A DNA stretch of 64,000 nucleotides, taken from assembly GCA_015709695.1 (NCBI GenBank), contig CP054183.1, forward strand, positions 806,001 to 870,000, given 5' to 3'. Made by a program: the position numbers and the translations under genes. The DNA comes from Gammaproteobacteria bacterium (GTDB taxonomy: Bacteria > Pseudomonadota > Gammaproteobacteria > Steroidobacterales > GCA-2729495). Shown here one piece after another: positions 1-7,816 of the stretch; position 1 is the stretch's first letter; every line of letters begins with the position of its first letter. The notes below the pieces were generated by a model, which was given only the letters and a program-made list of their open reading frames with translations, did no database searches and was not told where the DNA came from.

Positions 1-152
1 GCACGCCGCTCGACCTGCTCGCCGATGGCATGCGGTTTCCGCCGGCCGGTCCCGGTGACCTCGTGGCCGTGCTCCAGTCCGGCGCCTATGGCTTCACGGC
101 CAGTCCGCTTGGTTTTCTCAGCCATCCGGAGCCGCTGGAGATCCTGGTCTAG
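1..152 (+). CDS. PLP-dependent decarboxylase, XrtA-associated (3' end only)
   Basis: Only the last 49 codons are in the window, read in the frame that ends at the TAG at 150-152. The tail SGAYGFTASPLGFLSHP followed by EILV is the C-terminal signature of fold-type III PLP decarboxylases (diaminopimelate/ornithine decarboxylase-like), where the Gly-Ala-Tyr segment helps build the active site across the dimer. The SPLGFLSH ending resembles the form found in exosortase A exopolysaccharide loci, and the genes that follow fit that setting. The substrate is not known from this fragment. A lysA-type enzyme remains possible. Confidence 0.6.
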   Translation, partial: TPLDLLADGMRFPPAGPGDLVAVLQSGAYGFTASPLGFLSHPEPLEILV

Positions 153-215
153 CCGCATGCCGGCTGGCCAGGCATTCCCCGGCGTCCGCCACGGATCCGC
201 GGGCGGGGTGGGCGC

Positions 216-1460
216 ATGAAGGGCGCGCTGTTCATCGTCTTCCACTGGCCGCCGTTCAGCGGCAGCAGCGGCGTGCATCGCAGCCTGCGCTTCACCAAGT
301 ACCTGCCCGAACAGGGCTGGACGCCGCTGGTGCTGAGCGCCAGCCCGCGCGCCTTTCCCACGCGCGGCGACGACCTGCTGGGGGAGATCACCCCGGGCAC
401 GGTGGTGCGGCGCGCCTTTGCGCTGGATGCCGCGCGGCACCTCGCCGTTCGCGGCCGCTACCTGCGCGCCACGGCGCTGCCGGACCGCTGGGTGTCGTGG
501 TGGCTGCCGGCGGTGGCAACCGGCCTGCAGATGATCCGCCGGCACCGGCCGGCGGTGATCTACGCTACCTATCCCATCGCCACCGCACACCTGATCGGCA
601 TCACGCTCGCGCGACTCTCGGGCCTGCCACTGGTCGCCGATTACCGCGACGCCATGGTCACCGCGGACATGCCGGCGGATCCGGTGGTGCGCCGTGCCTA
701 CCAGCGGATCGAGCAACGGGTCATGGCGGGCGCCGGGGCGGCCATCTTCACCACGCCGCGCAGCCTGGAGCTGTACCGGCAACGTTATCCCGCGCTGCCG
801 CCCGGCAAGATGCACTGCATCCGCAACGGTTACGACGAAGGTGATTTCTCCGCCTTCCCGGCGGACAGCGCGCGCCCGCCCGGACGGCGCCTGCGCCTGC
901 TCCACAGCGGCCTGTTGCGACTCGACGAGCGCGACCCGCGGCCCTTCCTCGCTGCCCTGGGGGATTGTCTCGGCGACGGGCGCCTGCGGCGCGACGAAGT
1001 CGAAGTGGTGTTCCGGGCGACGGGCGATGACGAGGGACACCGCCGCCTGGTGGCGGAGGCGGGCCTGGGCGACGTGGTGCGCATCGAGCCGCCCCTGCCT
1101 TACGCGGCCGCGTTGCGCGAGATGGCGGATGCCGACGTGCTGCTGGTATTCCAGGACCGGTTCTGCAACCACCTGGTGCCGGCGAAACTCTACGAGTACA
1201 TCCGCACCGGCCGGCCGGTGCTCGCGCTCACCGACCGGCTCGGCGAAACCGCCGAACTGGTCGAGGAATCCGCTGCCGGACGGGTCCTCGACCTGGCCTC
1301 GCGTGAAGAAATCGCCGCCGCCTTGCCGGGATTCCTCGCCGATGTCCGGCGCGGGACCGCACCCCACGCCACGCTCGCGCAGGCGGAGCGCTATTCGCGG
1401 CGGGCGCAGACGGCCGAGCTGGCAGCCGTGTTCGCGCGCCTGGCCGGGACCATGGGATGA
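216..1460 (+). CDS. Glycosyltransferase, GT4-like
   Basis: A 414-residue GT-B type glycosyltransferase, probably adding a sugar to the lipid-linked repeat unit of the exopolysaccharide at the cytoplasmic face. The N-terminal half carries the acceptor-side motif SGSSGVHRSLRFTKYLP (about residues 13-30), and the C-terminal half has the donor-binding segment PAKLYEYIRTGRPVLAL (about 320-337) followed by an acidic ETAELVEE stretch. There is no signal peptide. A weak purine-rich stretch precedes the ATG. Its stop overlaps the next start by 4 bases (ATGA), so the two genes are probably translationally coupled. Sugar and acceptor cannot be read from the sequence. Confidence 0.82.
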   Translation: MKGALFIVFHWPPFSGSSGVHRSLRFTKYLPEQGWTPLVLSASPRAFPTRGDDLLGEITPGTVVRRAFALDAARHLAVRGRYLRATALPDRWVSWWLPAVATGLQMIRRHRPAVIYATYPIATAHLIGITLARLSGLPLVADYRDAMVTADMPADPVVRRAYQRIEQRVMAGAGAAIFTTPRSLELYRQRYPALPPGKMHCIRNGYDEGDFSAFPADSARPPGRRLRLLHSGLLRLDERDPRPFLAALGDCLGDGRLRRDEVEVVFRATGDDEGHRRLVAEAGLGDVVRIEPPLPYAAALREMADADVLLVFQDRFCNHLVPAKLYEYIRTGRPVLALTDRLGETAELVEESAAGRVLDLASREEIAAALPGFLADVRRGTAPHATLAQAERYSRRAQTAELAAVFARLAGTMG

Positions 1461-3625
1461 ACGCGGAGCACCCGTCTCGCGGGTACCGTGCAGCCAGGAC
1501 GGCCCTGCTGGTCGGTGCGCCGTTGCTGGTCCTGGCGGCAATCTGGGTCCCGGAGGTCCGCCATCATCATCTGGCGACTCCGGCGCCTGCCGCTGGCGTG
1601 AATGAGACCCTGCGTTCGCAGCCGGCGGATGCGGTGCTGGCGCGCCTCGACGAGCTGCGCTACGGCGCCGATGCGGCGGGGGCGGCCGAGCGCGTGGCGC
1701 GGGCCGGGGAGATCCTGCAGGGGCAGTACCGTGCCCTGAGCGGCGCGATCCTGCCGCTGGATCTCGAGCCGGATGATGCCGGACTGGAGCAGGGCAGCCC
1801 GGCCGCCCAGCTGGAGATCGCCTCGCTGGCGCCGGCCGATACCCTGCTGGCGGCCTATCGCCTGACTGGCGAGGAGCGCTATTACGCCGCCGCGCTGCGC
1901 TCCGTGCTCGCATGGGGCCGCTACGAGCGTGCGGCATGGTTGCCTCGCGGCTTCCTCTGGAACGACCACGCCGTTGCCGCGAGGATTCCGGTGCTGGCGT
2001 CGCTGTGGCGCCAGTACCGTCACCATCCGGGCTACCGGCCGGAAGTCGCCGCCGAGCTCCTCGGTTTCGTGTCGCGTACCACGGCACGCCTGGCGAGCGC
2101 GGATCACTACACCGCCAGGACCAATCACGGCGTGATGCAGGACCTGGCCCTGCTGCACGCGGCAGCGGCCTTTCCGGCGCTGGACGGCACGGCCAGGCAG
2201 ACCCGGCTGGCGCTCGGGCGCCTGCAGGCGCATCTTGCCTACTACGTGGCGCCCGGTGGCGCGGTGCTCGAGCACTCGGGTTACTACCAGGACTTCGCCA
2301 TCGAGTTGCTTGGCACGGCAGTTTCCTACCTGGATATCCTGGAGATCCCGGTGCCGGCGACGCTGGAGCAGCGCCATGCTGCCGCCGAGTGCCGCCAGCG
2401 ACGCCTGACGCGGCCGGACGGCTCCATCCCGGCCTACGGCGACAGCTGGAGCGCACGACGGACCGCCGCGGCGCTGGCAGCCGCGGCCGCAGTCCGCTGT
2501 CCGCTGACGAGCGGCCCGCTCCTCGATACGGACTTCGGCTATGCGGCGGTGGACGATTTCGGTGCCGCCGGCCAGCAGCTGTTCGTCACCTGGGCGAACT
2601 TCCCGGGACGTGCCCACAAGCATGACGACGACCTGGCGCTGTGGCTCTGGGCGGATGGCGCGGACTGGTGGAGCGCTTCCGGCTACTGGCCCTATGGCGA
2701 TCCACTCAGGGACGAGGCCACTTCCTGGCGTGGCAGCAATGCACCACACGGCGTCGGCGAAGGTCCGGGACGGGGCAGCAGCAGCGTGCTGCGCGGCCAG
2801 GTACTGGACGGCAGCGTGCGTCTCGTCGATCTCGAGCGCAGCGTTGCGGACGGGCGTGCGTACCGGCGCCAGGTGGCTGCCATCCGTGGTGCCGGCGTCT
2901 TCATCATCGATACGGCGACCGGACGGCAGGACCGCTTCGAGTCGGTGTGGACCATGTCGCCCTCCATGGTCCTGCACGAAGCGGGTCCCGGCCGTTTCCG
3001 CATCACGCGGGCCGGCGACGGTGCCGCTGCTCTTGCGGCGGGTTTCACCGGTGACAGTGGTTTCTCGGTGAGGCGCTTCCGGGGCTCCAGCCAGCCCTTT
3101 GCCGGGCTGGTGGCTGTCGACGGCTCGATCCTGCCTGCCGATGCGGTGGAAATCTCGGCGCCGACGGGCGGCTGGACACTGGCCGCCTGGAACGCCACCC
3201 GGACAGGGGTTGCCGCGCCACTCGATGCCCACATGCTGCGCTGGTCCGGCCCGGAGCAGTGGGTGCTGAGCGTGGAGACGCCGGAGGGCCGAATCGAGCT
3301 CGCCCGGAACGGTGGCGGGCTCACGGTGAGGCTGCCCGGGCTTCCACCGCAGCCCATCGTGGTGCATCCCGCGCCCGCCTCACGCCCGCTGCTGGCCAGC
3401 GCCGAGGCGCAGTTCGCCGAGGCCGCGCGCCGCTACCCGCCGTTCCGCGATCTCGTTGCCTACCGCTGGCAAGCCAGCCTGGCCGTTGGCGTGCTGGCGC
3501 TGCTGCAATTTCCGGCCATCCGGCTCGCTGCCCGTGCTGGCCTGCAACGCCGCTTCTCATGGCCGCTTGTGACGCTCGGCTGGGCCGTGCTCGGTGGCTG
3601 GCTGTACTATAGCTATCTCGTCTGA
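1457..3625 (+). CDS. Heparinase II/III family polysaccharide lyase, membrane-anchored
   Basis: A 722-residue protein with an N-terminal hydrophobic segment (about residues 12-30), a helical alginate-lyase-like toroid with motifs NDHAVAARIPVLASLW and ARTNHGVMQDLALLHAA, and a beta-sandwich heparinase II/III C-terminal domain with HKHDDDLALWLWADG. Two hydrophobic segments close the protein (about 670-720). Family members cleave uronic-acid-containing polysaccharides by beta-elimination; the conserved Asn-His and His-Lys-His-Asp clusters are visible. In exopolysaccharide loci such enzymes trim or release the polymer in the periplasm. It overlaps the upstream glycosyltransferase by 4 bases. Polymer specificity is inferred only. 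Confidence 0.82.
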   Translation: MNAEHPSRGYRAARTALLVGAPLLVLAAIWVPEVRHHHLATPAPAAGVNETLRSQPADAVLARLDELRYGADAAGAAERVARAGEILQGQYRALSGAILPLDLEPDDAGLEQGSPAAQLEIASLAPADTLLAAYRLTGEERYYAAALRSVLAWGRYERAAWLPRGFLWNDHAVAARIPVLASLWRQYRHHPGYRPEVAAELLGFVSRTTARLASADHYTARTNHGVMQDLALLHAAAAFPALDGTARQTRLALGRLQAHLAYYVAPGGAVLEHSGYYQDFAIELLGTAVSYLDILEIPVPATLEQRHAAAECRQRRLTRPDGSIPAYGDSWSARRTAAALAAAAAVRCPLTSGPLLDTDFGYAAVDDFGAAGQQLFVTWANFPGRAHKHDDDLALWLWADGADWWSASGYWPYGDPLRDEATSWRGSNAPHGVGEGPGRGSSSVLRGQVLDGSVRLVDLERSVADGRAYRRQVAAIRGAGVFIIDTATGRQDRFESVWTMSPSMVLHEAGPGRFRITRAGDGAAALAAGFTGDSGFSVRRFRGSSQPFAGLVAVDGSILPADAVEISAPTGGWTLAAWNATRTGVAAPLDAHMLRWSGPEQWVLSVETPEGRIELARNGGGLTVRLPGLPPQPIVVHPAPASRPLLASAEAQFAEAARRYPPFRDLVAYRWQASLAVGVLALLQFPAIRLAARAGLQRRFSWPLVTLGWAVLGGWLYYSYLV

Positions 3626-3652
3626 CCGCTGCCGCAGGCCAGGAAACGCAGC

Positions 3653-4354
3653 ATGTGCAAGTCCAACTACACGAGATCGGCACGCGCCAGGATGCTGGCA
3701 GCTGTCACCGCCATGGGGCTGGCGGCGGCCACGGTGGCCACATCCATCCAGGGCGCGCCCATTGCCAACCGCGGGGATTCGCTGCGTGCGGTGTGCGGCA
3801 ACCCCTTCGAGAACGGCGTGGGGCCCTGGGACTACAACAACAGCGAAGAACGGACGAATCCGCAGAAGATTCCCATCGTCGAGCAGTTCCACCTCACGCG
3901 CGAGGTGGAGAGCCTGGAGCGTGGATCCACCGGCGCCTACGCGCTCGGTGACCTCGACTACACGCTGCGGGCGGTTCCCAACCACCCGCGGGCCCTCAAC
4001 GCCGTCGCCCGGTACGACGTGGAGAAGGGCGGCATTCCGCCGAACTTCCGCTCCGCGGAATGCTGGTTCGACCGGGCCATGCGCTTCCGGCCCGAGGATG
4101 GCACCGTGTACCTGCTGTACGGCAACTACATGGCGCGCAAGGACCGGCTCGACGATGCGCTGGAATCCTACCAGCTGGCGAAGAAGCTGCTTCCGGACAG
4201 CATCGAGGTGGACTACAACCTCGGGCTGCTGTACTTCCGCCTCGGCGACTATGCGAAGGCGCAGGCGGCCGCGCGCACGGCCTACGCCGGCAACTATCCG
4301 CTGCAGGGACTCAGGAAGAAGCTCGCGGAGAAGGGGCTGGCCGTCGATCCCTAG
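3653..4354 (+). CDS. Secreted tetratricopeptide-repeat protein of the EPS locus
   Basis: A 233-residue protein with a basic N-terminus and a hydrophobic stretch ending near AAATVATSIQGA, read as a signal peptide. The mature part contains at least two TPR-like helical pairs (around residues 130-215), for example GTVYLLYGNYMARKDRLDDA and SIEVDYNLGLLYFRLGDYAKA. It is preceded by AGGA at 3641-3644. It lies 27 bases after the heparinase gene and is likely in the same transcript. Periplasmic TPR proteins in polysaccharide loci usually scaffold synthesis and export proteins; no enzymatic motif is visible and the family is not named here. Confidence 0.75.
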   Translation: MCKSNYTRSARARMLAAVTAMGLAAATVATSIQGAPIANRGDSLRAVCGNPFENGVGPWDYNNSEERTNPQKIPIVEQFHLTREVESLERGSTGAYALGDLDYTLRAVPNHPRALNAVARYDVEKGGIPPNFRSAECWFDRAMRFRPEDGTVYLLYGNYMARKDRLDDALESYQLAKKLLPDSIEVDYNLGLLYFRLGDYAKAQAAARTAYAGNYPLQGLRKKLAEKGLAVDP

Positions 4355-4357
4355 GCT

Positions 4358-5020
4358 TCAGCCGGGAACGCCGGCTGCCAGGCTGATCTTCGGGCCGTGG
4401 AAGGCCTCGGCATGGCCGTCCGGGGCATTGCATTCGATGCCGCGCAGGCGCATCAGCGCATTGAAGGTCTCGGCGGACCACCACTGCTTGTCCTGCTGGG
4501 ACGGGAAGTGCCGCAGGATCAGCTCCACTTTCCGCAGCCGCAGCGCGTCGTCCAGCGGCACGAAGACATTGGGCCGCCCGAGGTCGCCGTCGTACTTCGG
4601 GATCTCGTACTCCAGCACCAGGTGGTTGCGGAAGCTGTTCCAGGTGAGTTCGCCGAGCACCCGGTGGTCCTGGTGGAAGTCCCCGCGGTGGTGGGTCAGC
4701 ACCAGGTCGGGCTCGACCGCCTTCAATTCCTCGAAGAACGGCTTGATGGCGGCGGTCTCGCCGGGAAAGTAACTGTTGCGGAAATCCTTGATGATCACCT
4801 GGTGAGGGCCGGCACCGAGGAAGGCGGCGGCGCTGGCCCGCGCTTCGGCGGCGCGCACGGCACCGGAGCTGAACACGACCCAGTGCACGACCAGCCGTGG
4901 ATTGGCGGCCAGCAGGGCCAGCACCGTGCCGCCGCAGCCGATCTCGATGTCATCGCAGTGGGCACCGATGCACAGCAGGCGACGCAGGCCGCCGGAGGGT
5001 TGCAGGGACAGCTGCCGCAT
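4358..5020 (-). CDS. PIG-L family N-acetyl-sugar deacetylase
   Basis: The protein carries the two hallmark motifs of zinc-dependent PIG-L/LmbE deacetylases: AHCDDIEIGCGG near the N-terminus and THHRGDFHQDHR in the middle, which supply the metal-binding His/Asp residues and the catalytic Asp. Family members remove the acetyl group from GlcNAc-type sugars; here the target is probably an exopolysaccharide precursor or linked sugar. The chosen ATG at 5020 lies just upstream of the stop of the nucleotidyltransferase gene as read on the reverse strand, giving 220 residues. A GTG at 5056 would add 12 residues and overlap the upstream gene. The two genes form one reverse-strand operon. Confidence 0.8.
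   Translation of the reverse strand: MRQLSLQPSGGLRRLLCIGAHCDDIEIGCGGTVLALLAANPRLVVHWVVFSSGAVRAAEARASAAAFLGAGPHQVIIKDFRNSYFPGETAAIKPFFEELKAVEPDLVLTHHRGDFHQDHRVLGELTWNSFRNHLVLEYEIPKYDGDLGRPNVFVPLDDALRLRKVELILRHFPSQQDKQWWSAETFNALMRLRGIECNAPDGHAEAFHGPKISLAAGVPG
4359..4377. terminator. Hairpin at the convergent ends of the TPR and PIG-L genes
   Basis: CAGCCGG, loop GAACG, CCGGCTG forms a perfect 7-bp GC stem just after the TPR stop and inside the last codons of the opposing deacetylase gene. No T-run follows on either strand, so it is at best a weak bidirectional terminator or transcript-end structure. Confidence 0.35.
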
Positions 5021-5022
5021 GG

Positions 5023-5811
5023 CTACCGGGCCCGGTTCTCGCGCCAGACTTCCCACGGCGTGTTGCCCTGGCCGTGCATGCGGTCGTAGGTGATCTTGTC
5101 CTTGAAGGTGTCCATGGACTTCCAGAAGCCCTCGTAGCGGTAGGCGAACAGCCGCTGCTCGGCGATCAGGCGCTGGAATGGCGCCTCCACCAGCTCCTCG
5201 CGCTCGCGCATGTAGTCGAATATGGAACGACGCAGCGCCAGGTAGCCGCCGTTGATCCAGACATCGGAGCCCTCCACGGTACCCATGGCGGTCACCATGC
5301 CGTCGGCGCCGAAGCGCGCGGTATGGAAACTCTGCGATGGGCGCACCGCGACGAAGCCGGCAACCGCGCCACTGGCCTGGAAGCGCGACAGGTATTCCGG
5401 CAGTGGCAGGTCGGAGAGCTGGTCGCCGTAGTTGGCGAGGAACATCTCGTCATCGCCGAGGTAATGGCGCACCGCAGCCAGGCGCTGGCCGATGTTGGAG
5501 TGCAAGCCGGTCTCGGCGAAGGTGATGGACCAGTCGTCGATGTCGCTGGCCGCCGGTTCCATCTGCCGGCCGCCCTTGCGCATGACGAAATCGGCGGACT
5601 GGTAGGGGTCGTAGTTGCGGAAGAAATCCTTGATGAGGTCGCCACGGTAACCGAGGCAGAGGATGAAGTCCTTGTGCCCGTGGTGGGCGTAGAACTTCAT
5701 CAGGTGCCAGAGGATGGGCCGGTAACCGATGCCCACCAGCGGCTTGGGGATGGTGTCGGAGTGTTCGCGGAGCCGGGTGCCCAGGCCGCCGCAAAAAATG
5801 ACTACTTTCAT
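5023..5811 (-). CDS. Glucose-1-phosphate cytidylyltransferase-like nucleotidyltransferase
   Basis: A 262-residue RfbF/RmlA-type nucleotidyltransferase. The N-terminal signature MKVVIFCGGLGTRL is the nucleotide-binding loop, followed by PKPLVGIGYRPILWHLMK and YGDQLSD, which carry the sugar-phosphate contacts and the metal-binding Asp. It activates a hexose-1-phosphate to an NDP-sugar; resemblance to the CDP-glucose-forming branch is strongest, but CTP versus UTP use cannot be decided by eye. The frame stays open to 6195 upstream, yet homology begins exactly at the ATG at 5811. It is first in a reverse operon with the PIG-L gene. Confidence 0.8.
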   Translation of the reverse strand: MKVVIFCGGLGTRLREHSDTIPKPLVGIGYRPILWHLMKFYAHHGHKDFILCLGYRGDLIKDFFRNYDPYQSADFVMRKGGRQMEPAASDIDDWSITFAETGLHSNIGQRLAAVRHYLGDDEMFLANYGDQLSDLPLPEYLSRFQASGAVAGFVAVRPSQSFHTARFGADGMVTAMGTVEGSDVWINGGYLALRRSIFDYMREREELVEAPFQRLIAEQRLFAYRYEGFWKSMDTFKDKITYDRMHGQGNTPWEVWRENRAR

Positions 5812-5921
5812 GATCGGACTGCCCCGGAATGGTGCTTGGAATGCTCGGGAGCCACCGGCGAGGCCCGGGCCGCGGCAGGACAATACCATACCGCTGCAGT
5901 GCCGGAAGCCGCCTGGTTCAC

Positions 5922-5937
5922 AGCAGGCGGTGTGCCG
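5922..5937 (-). promoter_or_regulatory. Candidate sigma-54 promoter for the nucleotidyltransferase operon
   Basis: Read on the reverse strand the site is CGGCAC-ACCGC-CTGCT, which keeps GG and GC separated by exactly 10 bases and differs from TGGCAC-N5-TTGCT at two positions. The start would fall near 5911, about 100 bases before the ATG at 5811. The same bases also form a 7-bp inverted repeat (CAGGCGG/CCGCCTG, loop TGTG), so the match could be fortuitous. Confidence 0.35.
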
Positions 5938-6033
5938 CCTGGGGCAGGATCCGGGCTTCCGGGATGCCGGCCGCTGCGTGCGCCACCCGGCCGTTATGTG
6001 GAAAGCGCGGCTCGCGGCATGAGACGCATTCAC

Positions 6034-6049
6034 TGGTACGCGGCCTGCA
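6034..6049 (+). promoter_or_regulatory. Candidate sigma-54 promoter for the EPS sugar transferase
   Basis: TGGTACG-CGGC-CTGCA keeps the -24 GG and -12 GC 10 bases apart and differs from the consensus TGGCACG-N4-TTGCA at two positions; the preceding base is the favoured pyrimidine. The expected start is near 6060, about 110 bases before the GTG of the sugar transferase. A sigma-54 activator of the XrtA type (PrsR) is encoded at 18890-20278. Confidence 0.45.
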
Positions 6050-6056
6050 GCAGGCC

Positions 6057-6062
6057 TATAAT
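6057..6062 (+). promoter_or_regulatory. TATAAT -10 box upstream of the EPS sugar transferase
   Basis: A perfect TATAAT followed by a T-rich run. No good -35 box is found at 16-18 bases, and it sits where the sigma-54 start would fall, so it may instead be the melting region of that promoter. Confidence 0.3.
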
Positions 6063-6170
6063 TTTTTGCGTTTCGCATTCCCGGGCGTTCCGCATGGACG
6101 CGCCTGCCCAAGAACCAGCAACGAGAACAAGGGCCCTGATCCACTTGCCTTCGCTGACCGGCCACACCGC

Positions 6171-7670
6171 GTGAACCCGATCCGTCGCCTGACACAGCGC
6201 CTGGCCAATCCGCTGCTGGTCCTCCTGCCGGCGGATGCCCTGGTGGCTTTTGGCGCGCTGTTCGCCGGTGCCTGGATCCGCTTCGGGCTGGACATGGCCA
6301 GGGCGGCGCAGACCCTGGGTCCGCTCACGCCTCGGGCGATCAGCTTTGCCGCCTGCATCGTCATCGGGCTGACGACCATGGGTCTGTATCGTGCCCGCCA
6401 GCGGCCGACGACCATGGAGAGCATCGCCCGCGTCCTTGTCGGCGTCGGCATCGGCGGCTTCGGCCATGTGCTGTTCTTCTACCTGTTTCCGGAGCACAAC
6501 ACCGGCCGGCTCACCCTGGCCATCGCCATGGTGTTCGGTTTCATCGCCATCAGCCTGGTGCGGGTGCTGCTGCTGCACTTCCTCGACAACAACCCGGCCA
6601 AGCGCCGGGTACTGCTGATGGGATCCGGCCGGGTCGCTGCCAAGGTCGGACTGCTGCGCAGGCGCTCGGACCGCCGCCGCTTCGAAGTCGTGGGCTTCGT
6701 GCCGGGAAGCGCCGCCGAGCGCGAGTTCGCCGAGCGAAACGGCATGGGGCCGCTGGTCGCACCGGATGTCGATCTCGCGCAGCTGCGCTTCGACGAGGTC
6801 GTCGTCGCCCTCGATGACCGCCGCGGCATGTTCCCCACCGCGCAGTTGCTGCGCCATCGCTACATCGGCATCCCGGTGCGCGACATCGTCGATTTCCTCG
6901 AGCAGGAGACCGGCAAGATCGACCTGGACGTGCTGCATCCCGGCTGGCTGATCTTCGCCAGCAGCGGCCACAGCCGCTGGGGCTTCCGCGTCATGAAGCG
7001 ACTGGTGGATATCGGTATCGGTACGGTCATGCTCGCCCTGGCCTCGCCGCTGCTGGCGCTGGCCGTGGTGGCCATCCGCATCGAGGAAGGCCGTGGTGCG
7101 CCCCTGCTGTATCGCCAGCGGCGTGTGGGCCGGGGTGGCCGGGTGTTCGACCTGCTCAAATTCCGCAGCATGCGCCTGGATGCGGAGAAGGGCGGGCCGA
7201 TGTGGGCCTCGCGGCAGGGAGACGAGCGCGTGACCCGCACCGGTGCCCTGATGCGGCGCTTCCGCATCGACGAACTGCCGCAGCTGGTCAACGTCATCCG
7301 TGGCGAGATGAGCATCGTCGGACCGCGGCCGGAGCGACCCGAGTTCGTCGAGAAGCTCAGCCCGCACCTGCCGCTCTACGACTACCGCCACTGCGTGCGG
7401 CCAGGCCTCACCGGCTGGGCGCAGCTCAACTTTCCCTACGGCGCCTCGGTCGAGGATGCGAACGAGAAGCTGAAGTACGATCTCTTCTACATCAAGAACA
7501 CCAGTACCCTGTTCGACCTCTTCATCCTCCTGCAGACGCTCGAGGTGGTCATCTGGGGTCGTGGTACCAGCATGGCCGGCCCCCGCGGCAGCGAGACGCG
7601 CGACGTCAAGCCGCCCCCGGGCCCGGCGCAGATGCACCTGTTCAGCACGCGCAAGCGCGATGTCGCGTGA
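6171..7670 (+). CDS. Undecaprenyl-phosphate sugar-1-phosphate transferase, XrtA/PEP-CTERM type
   Basis: A polyisoprenyl-phosphate hexose-1-phosphate transferase of about 499 residues that starts the exopolysaccharide repeat unit on the lipid carrier. The N-terminal half has hydrophobic membrane helices (about residues 14-120) and a nucleotide-binding-like domain (RRVLLMGSGRVAAKVG). The C-terminal half is the bacterial sugar transferase domain: one helix, then YRQRRVGRGGRVFDLLKFRSM, FRIDELPQLVNVIRGEMSIVG, RPERPEF and RPGLTGWAQL. The ending LNFPYGASVEDANEKLKYDL is characteristic of the exosortase-locus subfamily. GTG at 6171 is chosen because similarity begins there; the frame is open further upstream. 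Confidence 0.85.
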   Translation: MNPIRRLTQRLANPLLVLLPADALVAFGALFAGAWIRFGLDMARAAQTLGPLTPRAISFAACIVIGLTTMGLYRARQRPTTMESIARVLVGVGIGGFGHVLFFYLFPEHNTGRLTLAIAMVFGFIAISLVRVLLLHFLDNNPAKRRVLLMGSGRVAAKVGLLRRRSDRRRFEVVGFVPGSAAEREFAERNGMGPLVAPDVDLAQLRFDEVVVALDDRRGMFPTAQLLRHRYIGIPVRDIVDFLEQETGKIDLDVLHPGWLIFASSGHSRWGFRVMKRLVDIGIGTVMLALASPLLALAVVAIRIEEGRGAPLLYRQRRVGRGGRVFDLLKFRSMRLDAEKGGPMWASRQGDERVTRTGALMRRFRIDELPQLVNVIRGEMSIVGPRPERPEFVEKLSPHLPLYDYRHCVRPGLTGWAQLNFPYGASVEDANEKLKYDLFYIKNTSTLFDLFILLQTLEVVIWGRGTSMAGPRGSETRDVKPPPGPAQMHLFSTRKRDVA

Positions 7671-7701
7671 TGGCCGGATGCCCCGGAGTCAATCGATCGA
7701 C

Positions 7702-7777
7702 AGGCGCGTAGCTCAGCGGTAGAGCGCTGCTGCAACACGGCAGAGGTCGGAGGTTCAAATCCTACCCGCGCCTACCA
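7702..7777 (+). tRNA. Aberrant tRNA-Val-like gene (anticodon position reads AAC)
   Basis: Acceptor stem AGGCGCG/CGCGCCT pairs fully, the discriminator is A and CCA is encoded. The D arm is standard. The anticodon stem pairs CTGCT with GGCAG (ending in a T-G wobble), but the loop is GCAACAC: position 33 is C, not the invariant T, and positions 34-36 read AAC. The T arm GGAGG-TTCAAAT-CCTACC pairs only if one A is bulged. The rest resembles the tRNA-Val at 9288, and a normal tRNA-Val(GAC) loop would differ only in four adjacent bases. It may be a decaying gene. Amino acid identity is uncertain. Confidence 0.6.
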
Positions 7778-7816
7778 TCCTTCAGCCCGCGACCACCGCG
7801 TCGCGGGTCAGGATGG
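7775..7816. terminator. Long hairpin between the tRNA-like gene and the ATPase gene
   Basis: CCATCCT (7775-7781) pairs with AGGATGG (7810-7816) and CCCGCGAC (7786-7793) pairs with GTCGCGGG (7800-7807), a 15-bp stem with a small internal loop. It begins inside the CCA end of the tRNA-like gene and covers the stop of the opposing ATPase gene. No T-run follows on either strand. It may act as a bidirectional transcript end. Confidence 0.45.

Larger units (their letters stand above)
5812..6170. other. 359-base divergent intergenic region
   Basis: No gene is visible. The region separates the reverse nucleotidyltransferase/deacetylase operon from the forward sugar-transferase gene. It holds two sigma-54-like elements pointing away from each other (5922-5937 reverse, 6034-6049 forward), a perfect TATAAT at 6057-6062, and about 97 bases between the two elements where an activator such as PrsR could bind. 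Confidence 0.6.

Noticed and set aside
1391..3367. 658-codon reverse frame opposite the heparinase-like gene
   Set aside because: Low-complexity His/Gln/Arg-rich translation without motifs; a shadow of the forward gene.
4999..5020. AHCDD instead of AHPDD in the PIG-L deacetylase as a defect
   Set aside because: The metal-binding His and Asp are kept, and to my knowledge the Cys form occurs in an established PIG-L branch, so it is not odd.
5023..6195. Longer nucleotidyltransferase with an N-terminal extension
   Set aside because: The extension covers the divergent promoter region and has no homology-like content; the nucleotide-binding loop starts exactly at ATG 5811.
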